This document shows positions 7,461 to 15,760 of a stretch of DNA of 35,352 bases, piece after piece. The DNA is from Streptomyces sp. Ru72. Lineage in GTDB: Bacteria > Actinomycetota > Actinomycetes > Streptomycetales > Streptomycetaceae. The notes beneath the pieces were generated by a model. The model did no database searches and was not told where the DNA came from. It was given only the letters and a program-made list of their open reading frames with translations. Both the position numbers and the translations under genes were made by a program. The stretch's first letter is position 1. Each line of letters begins with the position of its first letter. The stretch lies in assembly GCF_002920635.1 (NCBI RefSeq), contig NZ_PQSR01000080.1:1-35352 (forward strand). Direction: 5' to 3'.

Positions 7461-8378
7461 ATGCTCGAGATCGTGGTGAAGACGGAGAACTGGGAGCGGC
7501 ACGTCCGTGTGTCCGCCGAGGAGCTGGCCGGGCTGGTTCGGCGCATCGGCGGTGACGGTGACCGCTTCCTGGTCGTCCAGCGGATACCTGACCTGCCTGA
7601 CGTCTTCGCCCAGGTCTGGCACCAGGCCGGTGGGGACTACACGTTGGAGTACCGTGACGGTGCCCCTGCCCGGCACTTCCAGGCGATGGCCCACAGGCCC
7701 GAGGTCGTGAGTGCCGCGATTGCCGGCTGGGCACGCCAGGAGGCCGGATGGGACGGTGGACTGGCTTGGTCGCTGCTGGACATCGGATCCAATCAGGAGG
7801 TGCCGCCGCTCGACCTCGCCGAAGACGAGCGCGAGCAGTTGGAAGAGCGCGTCCGCGAGGTGCTGATCGGCGGCTATGCCTCCCGTGCAGAACTGGCCGA
7901 GCTTGCTGAGGAGCACCTGGTGACCAGGGACCGCCGGCCCGTTTCGCGCGAGCAGGCACAGGCGCTGGTCGACCGGTTGTGGCTGGAGCGCGTCGCGGAG
8001 CAAGCCACATGGCAAGGCGAGACCGATCCCGAGCGGCTCACCCGCGCATTCACCGCCCTGCGAGAGGCCGGTATCACGGCCCGCGAGAACTTCACCTGTT
8101 GCCGTAGCTGCGGCCAGTCCGAGATCGGCGGTGAAGGCGAGCCCGACGCCCGCGGCTACGTCTACTTCCACAGCCAGTGCACGGATTCCGCCGCAGCCGG
8201 CCGGGGACTCATGCTGCTCTATGGCGGGTTCGACGGCTCGTCCGAGACCACCGCAGCCATCGGTCACGAGGTCGTGGCTGCTCTGAAAGCTGCCGGCCTC
8301 CACGCCGAGTGGGATCATGACCCCGGCCGGGCCATCACCGTCACCCCACTGGACTGGCGCCGCCGCCTCGTCGGTTAG
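7461..8378 (+). CDS. DUF6891-like protein
   Basis: The 305-residue product begins MLEIVVKTENWERHVRVSAE. The middle has an acidic, helical region (LAEDEREQLEERVREVLIGG) with a repeated E-L-A-E-L-A pattern. The C-terminal half has REAGITARENFTCCRSCGQS, RGYVYFHSQCTDSAAAGRGL and MLLYGGFDG, matching the actinobacterial DUF6891 layout, including its Cys cluster. The biochemical function is unknown. ATG 7461 is preferred over GTG 7443 because family text starts there and CAGAGT lies 6 nt upstream, as in the other probable leaderless genes nearby. It is flanked by transposase debris on both sides. Confidence 0.72.
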   Translation: MLEIVVKTENWERHVRVSAEELAGLVRRIGGDGDRFLVVQRIPDLPDVFAQVWHQAGGDYTLEYRDGAPARHFQAMAHRPEVVSAAIAGWARQEAGWDGGLAWSLLDIGSNQEVPPLDLAEDEREQLEERVREVLIGGYASRAELAELAEEHLVTRDRRPVSREQAQALVDRLWLERVAEQATWQGETDPERLTRAFTALREAGITARENFTCCRSCGQSEIGGEGEPDARGYVYFHSQCTDSAAAGRGLMLLYGGFDGSSETTAAIGHEVVAALKAAGLHAEWDHDPGRAITVTPLDWRRRLVG

Positions 8379-8419
8379 GACCGACGCAGAAGATCACACC
8401 CACATGAGAGCGGTTGTGC

Positions 8420-8593
8420 GGGGTGCCCACGACCGGTACCGCTCTGGAACATTCCGCCAAGCCAACCGGTCCGGAACTTCCCCACGATGCCGTTCGGGAC
8501 GGTCCGGTCGTCCAGCAGCGGACGAATCGTCGGGGACACCGGCAGCAGAGGACGCAGCAGATCCCACTCGGCGTCGGACCGCTCATGGCGACG
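8420..8593 (-). pseudogene. IS5-family transposase N-terminal remnant
   Basis: The minus strand reads RRHERSDAEWDLLRPLLPVS, then DDRTVPNGIVGKFRTG, then, after a frameshift near 8465, WRNVPERYRSWAP. This is the helix-turn-helix-bearing N-terminus of IS5-type transposases (consensus L-S-D-x-E-W, then G-x-x-W-x-x-R-T-G-x-x-W-R-D-V-P-E-R-Y-G). The DDE catalytic part is absent. It could be the missing front of the remnant at 6940-7316, separated from it by the DUF6891 gene, but that is a guess. Confidence 0.65.
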
Positions 8594-8644
8594 TATCGTC
8601 CAACTATGATCCACCGCTTGAGAAAGCGGCACCGGATGGAGGGG

Positions 8645-8925
8645 GCACGTTCGGCTTCCGTGAGTGCTCGGAGGAGGACCAGGCCCAGCTCGCGGAGTGG
8701 CCGGCTGTCGAGCTGTGCGGGGGGCTGAACCGGGACCGGCTCGCGGCGGTGGTGGTCGCCCGCTGTCGCACGGACCGGCTGGAGCCGCCGGTGCCGGGAC
8801 GTATCGCCGGCTGGTGGGCTCGGCGGTCAGCACCTTCGAGGAACGGTTCTGTGTGGCCACCGTGGGCCGGTTGCCGGCGGCGCCCCGCCCGCTGCAGGCC
8901 CACCTCGTCGAGCAGCACGCCACTG
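8645..8925 (+). pseudogene. Tn3-family transposase N-terminal-domain remnant
   Basis: The plus strand reads FGFRECSEEDQAQLAEW, then LNRDRLAAVVVARCRTDRLE, then after a frameshift near 8800 YRRLVGSAVSTFEERFCVAT. This matches the DUF4158-type N-terminal region of Tn3-family transposases (x-F-G-F-R-E ... L-N-R-D-R-L ... R-C-R-x-E-R-I-E-P-P ... A-x-x-x-F-E-E-R-F-C). Only about 90 codons remain and there is no catalytic domain. It lies next to an IS5 remnant on the other strand, a common arrangement in decayed transposon clusters. Confidence 0.62.
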
Positions 8926-9010
8926 GTGAGCACACCATCGCCGACCTCGCCGACCGATTGCCCGTTATCTCGTGCGACGGCGTACCAGGTCTCACCGCGG
9001 TGCACAGTTA

Positions 9011-9031
9011 TTTGACTGATCGTTCTAGATA
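9011..9031. promoter_or_regulatory. Probable TetR operator overlapping the TetR gene promoter
   Basis: The sequence TTTGACTGATCGTTCTAGAT lies just before the TetR start. It matches the reverse complement of the site upstream of the MFS gene remnant (TTTGACCGATCGGTTCATTA, 9676-9697), sharing TTTGAC, GATCG and T/AT-rich flanks. The TAGATA at its end is placed as a -10 hexamer 5 nt before ATG 9037. Binding by the TetR protein is inferred. Confidence 0.5.
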
Positions 9032-9036
9032 CGCTT

Positions 9037-9633
9037 ATGGTCTTCGACGTGGCCAGGACCAAGGAATTCGATCCGGATGCCGCGCTGCAGTCGGCCCTTG
9101 AGCTGTTCTGGCGCCGCGGCTACGAAGCGACGTCGCTGACGGACCTGGTCGAGCACCTCGGTATCGGCCGGGCCAGCATCTATGCGACCTTCGGCAGCAA
9201 GCACGAGCTGTATCTGAAGGCCATGGACCGGTACGCCGAGACGCGCGACCCGGCTCTCCTTGCCGAGTTGTCCCAGCCGGGTCCCGCACTGCCTGCGGTG
9301 CGGGCGGTAGTGCGCCGCTTCGCCGCAGAGGCCGCCTCCCCCGAGGGGCGACTGAACGGCTGTTTCGTCACCAATACCGCGGCCGAGCTGGCGCCGCACG
9401 ACCCTGCAGCGGCCCGCCGGGTCGAGGTCAGCTGGGAGCACGTCGAGACCCTGCTGCACTCCGCGCTCGTACGGGCCCAGGCTCAGGGCGAGCTGCCCGA
9501 GGACCGCGATCCGCGTGCGCTGGCCCGCATGCTGCTCGTACTGCTACAGGGGGTACGGATCGTCGGCAAGGCGTCGAACGATCCCGCCCGAGTGCGGGAC
9601 GCGGCTGAACAGGCCCTAGCCCTGCTGGACTGA
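9037..9633 (+). CDS. TetR/AcrR family transcriptional regulator
   Basis: The 198-residue product has an N-terminal TetR helix-turn-helix: FDPDAALQSALELFWRRGYE, then TSLTDLVEHLGIGRASIYAT and FGSKHELYLKAMDRYAETRD. A ligand-binding helical C-terminus follows (AELAPHDPAAARRVEVSWEH). Such proteins repress nearby efflux or oxidoreductase genes until a ligand binds. ATG 9037 has no Shine-Dalgarno and lies 5 nt after TAGATA; GTG 9049 (MARTKEFD by family habit) is the alternative start. Operator-like sites flank the gene, and the downstream MFS remnant and SDR gene are the likely targets. Confidence 0.9.
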   Translation: MVFDVARTKEFDPDAALQSALELFWRRGYEATSLTDLVEHLGIGRASIYATFGSKHELYLKAMDRYAETRDPALLAELSQPGPALPAVRAVVRRFAAEAASPEGRLNGCFVTNTAAELAPHDPAAARRVEVSWEHVETLLHSALVRAQAQGELPEDRDPRALARMLLVLLQGVRIVGKASNDPARVRDAAEQALALLD

Positions 9634-9675
9634 CTCACATCCACCGAATCCACCGGGCTCTCTTTCACATGCCCG

Positions 9676-9697
9676 AATAATGAACCGATCGGTCAAA
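9676..9697. promoter_or_regulatory. Probable TetR operator upstream of the MFS/SDR unit
   Basis: AATAATGAACCGATCGGTCAAA contains the perfect 10-bp palindrome ACCGATCGGT (9684-9693) inside TGAACCGATCGGTCA. It is followed by GGGGGAAGG and ATG 9713. Its reverse complement resembles the site before the TetR gene at 9011-9031, so one regulator probably controls both promoters. Confidence 0.6.
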
Positions 9698-9712
9698 TAT
9701 GAGGGGGAAGGC

Positions 9713-10788
9713 ATGACCGCCACGGGCGCTGCCCGCGTCGCAGCTATGCGGAAGCGATGTGCTACGAGCAACGTCCCCGTGCCTGGGGCGAGCGGGACCG
9801 CGGCCGAGGCGGCAGCGAAGAGGACCAGGCCCGCGGCCAGAGCGCGCCGCCCCCCATAGCGGTCCGCGAGGCGTCCGCCGAAGAGCAGCAGCCCGGCAAA
9901 GGTCAGTCCGTAGGCAGCGCTGAGCATGATCAAGTCTGCGCGTTGTCTTGGCGTTGGATCTTTGCCGTACCGCTCGTGGTGGCCCTCGCAGCTCTCGCCC
10001 TCGCGCCCCGGCTGCTGCCGGACACCACGCCGAGCCGGAGCAGGACTCTCGACCTGCCGGGTGCACTGCTCGCCACGGCCGGGATCACCCTCGCCAGTTA
10101 CGGACTCATCGTCACCGATACCCGCCCATGGTCGTCGGTCGGCGTGCTCGCGCCGCTGCTGTGCGGGGCCGCGCTGCTGGCCGCGTTCTGGTACGCCGAG
10201 TGCCAGGCCCCGGACCCACTGTTGCCGCCCGGCTTCCTGCTCGACCGGCGGCGGGTCCTCGCTCTCGCGGCCATCGCGCTGAGCGCCTGCGGAACCGCGA
10301 TGACCTTCGTGGTCCTCTCGCTGCAACTCCAGCAGGCGCGCGACTGGTCACAGCTGCAGACCTCGGCCGCATTCGTACCGTTCGCTGTTGCGCTGATCGC
10401 CTCGAGCCGGGCAGCAGGACCGCTCATCGGCCGGTACGGGGCCCGAACCGTCACAGCCGCTGGGCTCGGCACCGGCGCGGCCGGGCTCACCCTCCTCGCG
10501 CTCACCGGGATCGACGCACACATCTCATACGGGTACGGACTGCTACCGGGCCTCGTGCTGCTGCCGGCCGGCACAGCGGCCTCCTTCGCGGGAGCCGCCG
10601 TGCTCGCCACCGAAGGGGTGCCGCAGCAGCAGACCGGGCTCGCGGGCGGCGTGCTGAACACCGCGATGGAACTCGGTCCGACTCTGCTGCTCGCGATCCT
10701 GCTCACGCTCGGCAGCGATGCCTCGTCCCTGGTCGCAACAGGGGCCGCTCTCGCCGCCGTCGCCCTTCTGAACCGCCGCACCAAGTAA
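9713..10788 (+). pseudogene. MFS efflux permease with inverted N-terminal segment
   Basis: ATG 9713 with a strong GGGGGAAGG ribosome binding site begins MTATGAARVAAMRKR, but the frame stops at TAG by about 9859. From about 9942 another plus frame gives the C-terminal half of a 14-helix DHA2-type exporter: SWRWIFAVPLVVALAALALA to LNRRTK, ending TAA 10786-10788. The missing part (LSAAYGLTFAGLLLFGGRLA then DRYGGRRALAAGLVLFAAAS, helices 2-3 with the GRLADRYGGRR loop) is on the minus strand at about 9757-9938. Helix 1 and helices 4-5 were not found. The gene was therefore inverted locally and partly deleted. It is non-functional unless the C-terminal part is made alone. The SDR gene follows after 25 bp. 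Confidence 0.72.
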
Positions 10789-10813
10789 TCCATCACTCAA
10801 GGGAGCCACCGCA

Positions 10814-11572
10814 ATGAACCGCTTCACCGGCAAGACCGTCCTCGTCACCGGCGCAGGCTCCGGCCTCGGCCGCGCGATCGCACTCGCCTTCGCCACCGAG
10901 GGCGCATCCGTGGTCGCCGCGGGACGCACCGCGGCCTCCCTGGACGAGACGGTCGGTCTCATCGAGGCCACCGGCGGCACGGCCACCGCCGTCACCGCCG
11001 ATGTCACCGACTCCAGCCAGCTCCAGAACCTCATACGCGAGAGCGTCACCCGCTTCGGTGGACTGGACATCGCGGTCAACAACGCCGGAATACTCCGCGG
11101 CACTGTACCCGTCGGTGAGGTGAGCGAGGAGGACTGGGACGCGGTGCTGCGAACCAATGTCACCGGAGTCTGGCTGGCCATGAAGCACGAGATCGCGCAC
11201 ATGAGGGAAAACGGTGGCGGCTCCATCGTCAACATCTCCTCAAACCTGGGCGCACACGTCCGCATGCCGAACCTTGCCGCGTACATCACCTCAAAGGCAG
11301 CGGTCTCCGCGCTGACCCGCGCCGCCGCTCTCGACCACATCCACCAGGGCATCCGCATCAACGCCGTCAGCCCCGGCGCCTCCGACGCTCCCATGTCGCT
11401 GCGGCCCGGCGAGACCGAGGCCGACCGTGCCGAGCGAGTGAAGACACAAAACCCGCTCGGCCGGGTCGCGGAAGCCGAGGAAGTGGCGGCCGCGGTGCTC
11501 TATCTGGCCTCCCCCGCAGCCGGCGCGGTGGTCGGCGCCGACCTGGTCATCGACAGTGGATCCTCGGCCTGA
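10814..11572 (+). CDS. SDR family NAD(P)-dependent oxidoreductase
   Basis: The 252-residue classical short-chain dehydrogenase has the cofactor loop TGAGSGLG (residues 12-19), the NNAG motif (89-92), the catalytic Ser in VNISSNLG (142/143), and YITSK giving Tyr157 and Lys161. The C-terminal PGASDAP and substrate loop are also normal, so it should be active. The substrate is unknown; such enzymes oxidise or reduce alcohols and ketones. GGGAGCC precedes ATG 10814. It lies 25 bp after the broken MFS gene and was probably co-transcribed with it under the TetR regulator. Confidence 0.92.
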   Translation: MNRFTGKTVLVTGAGSGLGRAIALAFATEGASVVAAGRTAASLDETVGLIEATGGTATAVTADVTDSSQLQNLIRESVTRFGGLDIAVNNAGILRGTVPVGEVSEEDWDAVLRTNVTGVWLAMKHEIAHMRENGGGSIVNISSNLGAHVRMPNLAAYITSKAAVSALTRAAALDHIHQGIRINAVSPGASDAPMSLRPGETEADRAERVKTQNPLGRVAEAEEVAAAVLYLASPAAGAVVGADLVIDSGSSA

Positions 11573-11822
11573 CGGTTCGTGGCTTCAGCGTCGTCCTTCC
11601 CCGGAAACTCCGTCACAGCGGACTGGAATGCGCAGCACATCCCGACCAAAGAGGCCGCACTGCGGTACCGCTGACGCCAACGGCAGCATCGACTATGCGG
11701 AGTACGGATCTGGCCCGTCGTGGCCCTCGAATGGTCTCGGCTACTGTATTGAGGCCCGCGGAAGGCAGTCGAGGCACGATTGGGGGGAATTCCAGCCTCA
11801 AAGCCACACTTTCCGCAACGGC

Positions 11823-11940
11823 GGTGTGATCGCCGAGACCGAGCGGGAGAACATCCGCGAGTCGGCACTGGAAGGCTCGACAAGTGGCCAGCAAGGGCAA
11901 GCACAGCGGCCGGCCACCGGTCATCACCCTCGAACGAGGA
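11823..11940 (+). pseudogene. Serine recombinase (resolvase/invertase) tail remnant
   Basis: The plus strand reads GVIAETERENIRES, matching the end of the Pin/Tn3-resolvase catalytic domain (x-A-E-x-E-R-x-x-I-R-E-R). After a frameshift it reads ASKGKHSGRPPVIT, the arm preceding the C-terminal DNA-binding domain (G-R-x-G-G-R-P-P). Neither the catalytic Ser domain nor the helix-turn-helix is present. The rest of 11573-12009 holds nothing else I recognise. It may derive from the same kind of transposon as the Tn3-type fragment at 8.6-8.9 kb, but that is unproven. Confidence 0.5.
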
Positions 11941-12009
11941 TTCCGTCGCGACGACACCCTCGCCCACGCCTACCGGACTGGCTCAACGCCGCTTGATCAA
12001 CGCGCGAGG

Positions 12010-12523
12010 TCATACAACGTCGCGTACATCCGGCCACGGCCGACCGTCGGCGGAAGCACCAGAGGGCCGACCGGCGCGAACGAAGTCGCCGTACTCATCC
12101 TGGACAACGTTCTCGTTGACCCACCGGTCCCGTACGGCTCCAGCGCCCTGTTCGGCAACCACCAGCGCGGCCAGCGGGTCCTCGGTCGTGCCCAGGAGCC
12201 GGCCGAACTCGCTGGCTTCGTCGTCAGGATCGAACGGCGGGAACTCGCCCAGGTCCAGGAAGCTTTCGCAGCCGACGTCTTCGACCGTGTGGAGGTAGAC
12301 CTCGAAGGGGACCCTTCGTGGCACGAACCTCGACGTAGCGCACACCAGGCCGCTCTGCCGAGCCGCACGGCCCAAGGAACTGCTCGACCGAACGCCCCCG
12401 TCGCAAGGCCCCGAGAATGAACGACTCCGCCAAGTACCGCACCCGAGCACGATACTGCGCCGGCCCCACGCACAGGGCCTGGAGATCTGAGGTGCGTCTG
12501 CGCCGGCTGGCCGGGCTACTCAC
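12010..12523 (-). pseudogene. Hypothetical protein gene with one frameshift
   Basis: Two minus-strand frames join into one plausible protein. The front (GTG 12523 region) reads LCVGPAQYRARVRYLAESFI then LGALRRGRSVEQFLGP and GVRYVEVRATKG. Near 12305 the sense moves to another frame as PFEVYLHTVEDVGCESFLDL then GEFPPFDPDDEASEFGRLLG, and ends at TGA 12010. The second piece is acidic, with an F-P-P-F-D-P-D-D-E motif. The join falls in a run of G and C (AAGGGTCCCC), a likely indel site. The family is unknown to me. If sequencing error is responsible, the intact product would be about 170 residues. The exact start is uncertain. Confidence 0.5.
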
Positions 12524-12553
12524 TCCCCGGCCAGGCAGCTCTCGCAGCCGGTC

Positions 12554-13225
12554 CTACTTGCGGGCTGCGGCCTCGTACCGGTCCACCTGTTCGCGCAAGA
12601 GCTTGGTGGCCGTGTCGGCTCCCGCGTCCGCGACGCCGCCGGTGCCAACGTTGATCAGGGTGGGCCCGTCGAGGGTGAACTGCTGGAGTGCCGTGGCGCC
12701 GTCGCTGTCGATGCGTACACCCAGGGACCGGTCGCCAAGCTTGTCGACGCTCATCGGCGAGTACTTCAGCACCGACCCCTGGTAGGTCTCCTGGTGACAG
12801 GACTCGAGTGCCTTCTCCATCGCGGTGAACGACTCGGCGGCATCTCTCGCGCTCGCGTACTGCCGAATGCCCACAGACGCTACCGTGGCGGTCAGCCCTC
12901 CGCCCTTCTGGAAGGTGCGAAGGACATGAATTTGCACCTTGTGCGGCTGGCGGTAGTTGCAGAACGTCTTGTCGCCTGTGCTGGAGTTGCTATCGGTTGA
13001 CCAGCCGGGAGGCATCTGCGAGAGCGACAGCAGAGCTGATGTGAGCTGCGCCTTTGTGAGGAGCGCGGCCTGCGGAGTCGGAGAGGAGGATGCCGGGCTG
13101 GACGCGGCGACGCTGGGCGACGCGGCAGGCTTTGCAGCTGTGGGCGCGGCGGTGTTGCTGCAGGCAGCGAGCGCCACGGACATGGCAGCCGCGCCAAGCG
13201 CGCCGAAGTATTGCCGGTGAAACAC
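12554..13225 (-). CDS. Exported lipoprotein with a PknH-like sensor-type domain
   Basis: The 223-residue product starts at GTG 13225 with AGGAGA upstream. A lipoprotein leader (MFHRQYFGALGAAAMSVALA then ACS, lipidated Cys at about residue 22) is followed by an Ala/Ser/Pro-rich linker. The globular domain runs from LLTKAQLTSALLSLSQMPPG, with two Cys (KTFCNYRQ and ALESCHQETY) that could form a disulfide. This resembles small actinobacterial extracellular sensor or PknH-C-like lipoproteins. The role is unknown; it should sit on the outer face of the membrane. It is a single gene with no operon partner. Confidence 0.78.
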   Translation of the reverse strand: MFHRQYFGALGAAAMSVALAACSNTAAPTAAKPAASPSVAASSPASSSPTPQAALLTKAQLTSALLSLSQMPPGWSTDSNSSTGDKTFCNYRQPHKVQIHVLRTFQKGGGLTATVASVGIRQYASARDAAESFTAMEKALESCHQETYQGSVLKYSPMSVDKLGDRSLGVRIDSDGATALQQFTLDGPTLINVGTGGVADAGADTATKLLREQVDRYEAAARK

Positions 13226-14130
13226 GGAGATCGTCTCCTGAGCGGTGTGAAGAAGCAGCGGAGAGCCCGGATGCCGTGTGAAGCTTATGCGCTCATGAAA
13301 GCTGCATTAATTCCCGGTGGGCTCTGCCAGGCAGGGTGATTGGGCCTCGGCACGATGCACACGCTGCCGCGCCGGTTACGGGGAGTGGCGGGCGGAGGAC
13401 GTGGAACAGGCGAGCGAGCCTCTGCGTACCCCTGTCGATAGGGCAGGGCGGTCTGGGGGCAGGGGCAGGTCATGCGAACGCCGGGCCCAGCTGGGCGCGG
13501 CCGCGGGCGCCGTGCTTGTGCGGATCATCGACATCGGTCGCTTCGTCCCGCCGGCAGATGCGGGATGGTTTCCGAGGCCTCACACCATGGTGATCGTGTT
13601 GCCGGTCGATCATCCTCACACCCCTATGCGGAGGAGGACGGCGACACCATCGACCTCGAATCTGCGCCTCCGATCAAGACCGAGGTGGTATCGCGCGGCT
13701 GAGGGACTCCCCTACTGGGACATCCCTGCACCGTCCGAACCGAGGAAGCTCTGGAGGAACACCGCCCCTCCCCCAAGGCGCACTCCCCACAGCCTACCGA
13801 GGCGTGTCCCCTGCGTGCCTCCCAGGGGACGCGACGGGGAACGTCGGGTGCAGCCATGCTCCGCCCCAGATCGGGAACTTGGCAGGTCAATCCGGACCCG
13901 CATACGCGATCTTCCAAACAGGTGCTCAAGTTGGCCAGACGAGCATCGGGAGGCAAGACACCCCGCGCGCTACTCTTCCGCCCAGGGGGTGGGCACGAGC
14001 GACCGAGACCTATCCGAGTACGAGCGGATGTGGACCAGCGAACGGGACCAGTGGGCACTCTTTCGAAGCGGTGCCGGCGCGCCACGGAGGGCGGCCTGCC
14101 TGTCAGACCCGCCCTGTACGGTTCGGCCTC
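13226..14130. other. Gap with gene fragments only
   Basis: About 900 bp without an intact gene. Two plus-strand pieces look protein-like but have no start or family: PYAEEDGDTIDLESAPPIKT ending at a TGA at about 13700, and TSDRDLSEYERMWTSERDQW ending 14138 (possible GTG 13989). Both read as tails or heads of decayed genes. The remaining frames are Arg/Pro-rich on both strands. I name nothing here. Confidence 0.4.
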
Positions 14131-14532
14131 ATGGCTGAGAGACCGACGACGAACTGGGGAAGAGGCGTGGCCGCAGAAGCCGCGGAGCTTGCCGCCGGCA
14201 CTCTGGACCCCGACTGCGCATGCATGGTCGACCTGTACCCCGATGAGCTTCTGTCAGCAACCGATTCCGTCCTGGACGCCTTCGAGGCCGATCTGCCCAC
14301 ACTCGACGAAGGAGACGACGAACAGGTCTTCGCCGTAGTGGAGCGCGTCGTCCTGTCCCTGAACGCAGTGAACGAAGCCCACGACGAAGCCGCCTTCGAG
14401 ACCGATGAGCGCGAGCAGCTCTGCCTCTGCATCGACGAGGCTCTCACCGAGCAAGGAGTCGACGTCGCGGCCCTGACCGCCAGGCACGGACTCGGTCGGC
14501 ACGCACTGACCGATCAATGGCGGGACTGGTGA
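14131..14532 (+). CDS. Conserved hypothetical acidic protein
   Basis: ATG 14131 opens a 133-residue, strongly acidic frame. The text includes DLYPDELLSATDSVLDAFEA, ADLPTLDEGDDEQVFAVVER, and a C-terminal EALTEQGVDVAALTARHGLG ending WRDW. Regular helices and the absence of a signal peptide suggest a small cytosolic helical protein. Similar short proteins occur beside secretion-related or SUKH-type genes in streptomycetes, but I cannot assign a family. A TACGGT hexamer lies about 8 nt before the ATG with no Shine-Dalgarno, fitting leaderless expression. GTG 14167 is an alternative start. Confidence 0.7.
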   Translation: MAERPTTNWGRGVAAEAAELAAGTLDPDCACMVDLYPDELLSATDSVLDAFEADLPTLDEGDDEQVFAVVERVVLSLNAVNEAHDEAAFETDEREQLCLCIDEALTEQGVDVAALTARHGLGRHALTDQWRDW

Positions 14533-14613
14533 ACAGCCCACCGTCGTGAGAGGTCAGGCTGCTGTGGCCCGTCTCATTCATCGGCGTTCAGGGACGTTCA
14601 GGCGCCTTCCGCA

Positions 14614-14736
14614 AAACTTCGACTCGATGGCCTCGAGGGTTCGGCGATGGTCGGCCCACCGCCGGCCGCGGACCGGATCGGCTGGCATCAGCGGCTTGAT
14701 CCGGTCCCACACCGCATCAGTGATCACTAAGGGAAC
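14614..14736 (-). pseudogene. IS5-type transposase N-terminal remnant (second subtype)
   Basis: The minus strand reads PLVITDAVWDRIKPLMPADP then VRGRRWADHRRTLEAIESKF, the first 40 residues of an IS5-type transposase subtype (consensus V-W-x-R-I-x-P-L-x-P ... G-R-R-x-x-D-H-R-x-x-L-x-A-I). After that the similarity is lost. It differs from the remnants at 5.5, 7.0 and 8.5 kb, so it came from another element. Confidence 0.65.
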
Positions 14737-14745
14737 AGGGGGACG

Positions 14746-14934
14746 ATGAGCAGGAGACGCTACGTCGCCCGGGGCGTGCCGGGTGGTTACCGGATCTGGG
14801 ACAACCGTGGACGTCGATGGTGGGGCGATCTGTACGAGTTGTGTCCTGACGATCTCGTCGCCGAGCTCAACGGCCAGGCGGATCACGCGCGGATCACTGC
14901 GCTGATGAAGCGCTACAGGGCGCAGAAGCGATAG
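14746..14934 (+). CDS. Small conserved hypothetical protein
   Basis: ATG 14746 lies just after an AGGGGG ribosome binding site and encodes 62 residues: MSRRRYVARGVPGGYRIWDN, then RGRRWWGDLYELCPDDLVAE and a basic C-terminus. The Trp/Arg-rich WDNRGRRWWG segment and compact size recall small proteins common in streptomycete genomes and plasmids. The function is unknown. A transposase remnant reading the other way lies directly upstream. Confidence 0.65.
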   Translation: MSRRRYVARGVPGGYRIWDNRGRRWWGDLYELCPDDLVAELNGQADHARITALMKRYRAQKR

Positions 14935-15172
14935 GTGCCGCCGAAGCGGGGACGACGCATACGCGCACCACAAGCGCACCGGATGCCAAGTGGCGAGCCG
15001 AGCCCGCTCGCAGCGGCTTGACCCTTGAGCGAGCGGGCGGGCACCGTGCCCCGTACAGCACGGAAGTACAGCGACCACAACAACCGTTACCGCCCAGCAG
15101 CCACCGTGCAGGACTGGGCAGCAACCACAGTGACCGTCTCCGACCGTTCAGCATTGAGCTACGGATCAGGAG

Positions 15173-15209
15173 GTGATGCCCTCAGTGCGGCCCGCGCCGA
15201 GGGCATCAC
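15173..15209. terminator. Hairpin terminator at the 3' end of the DUF4262 gene
   Basis: Perfect 11-bp inverted repeat GTGATGCCCTC / GAGGGCATCAC with a 15-nt loop. The TGA of the minus-strand DUF4262 gene (15206-15208) lies inside the right arm, a typical place for a terminator. Confidence 0.6.
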
Positions 15210-15760
15210 GACTGGTTTTCGCCGACTCGCGACCATGGCCCCTCGGTGTCGGCCTTCGGGACCCAGAGCAGCGGCTGGCTCGTACGGCAGTAGTCATCCA
15301 CTCCTTCTTCCCAGGGGAAGCGTCCGGCCTTGTCGGGCCAAAACAGCTGCGTGACGGGCAGCGGCGGGGCTTGGTAGAAGTCGATGCCGGCACCGAAGAA
15401 GTCCCAGTACCAGCTGGGGTGAACAGGCCGGACAGCGACGTCGTAGCCGTTGAGGACGTCGCCTCTGCGCTGGTCTGGTTCCAGCGGAAGACCACCACGG
15501 ATGCCGGCTCCAGCGGCATTCACGACGGGCATCCCCACTTCGATCCGCAGGCCGAAGACACAGACCTCGGGACTGCGCAGTGTGTGCCACAGCCCTATGG
15601 AGTAGGCCCAATCGGCGGGTGCGTCGTCGCCAGCGCCGACACCCATGACGTGCCAGCCGAAGTCGATGACGCTCTGTGCTATCCGGTTGTCGCGCTCTTC
15701 CCAGGCAGGGCCATCTGCAGGCGGTGCGCAGAGGAGACAGAAGCAAGGGGGACGGTCCAT
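15206..15760 (-). CDS. DUF4262 domain-containing protein
   Basis: The 184-residue product begins MDRPPCFCLLCAPPADGPAW. Family hallmarks are DFGWHVMGVGAGDDAPADWA, then YSIGLWHTLRSPEVCVFGLR, then RPVHPSWYWDFFGAGIDFYQ and QLFWPDKAGRFPWEEG. DUF4262 proteins are widespread in actinobacteria; their biochemical role is unknown. The frame is open upstream to 15850, but family text begins at ATG 15760. It carries an N-terminal C-x-C-x-x-C cluster and stands alone, ending in a hairpin. Confidence 0.87.
   Translation of the reverse strand: MDRPPCFCLLCAPPADGPAWEERDNRIAQSVIDFGWHVMGVGAGDDAPADWAYSIGLWHTLRSPEVCVFGLRIEVGMPVVNAAGAGIRGGLPLEPDQRRGDVLNGYDVAVRPVHPSWYWDFFGAGIDFYQAPPLPVTQLFWPDKAGRFPWEEGVDDYCRTSQPLLWVPKADTEGPWSRVGENQS

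Noticed and set aside
9745..9945. Phase-variable invertible promoter/segment in the MFS gene
   Set aside because: No inverted repeats at the borders could be seen, and helices 1 and 4-5 are missing, so restoring orientation would not give a full gene.
13317..14138. Plus-strand frame of 273 codons in the 13-14 kb gap
   Set aside because: Only the last 45 codons look protein-like; the rest is Arg/Pro-rich noise, so it was treated as a fragment.
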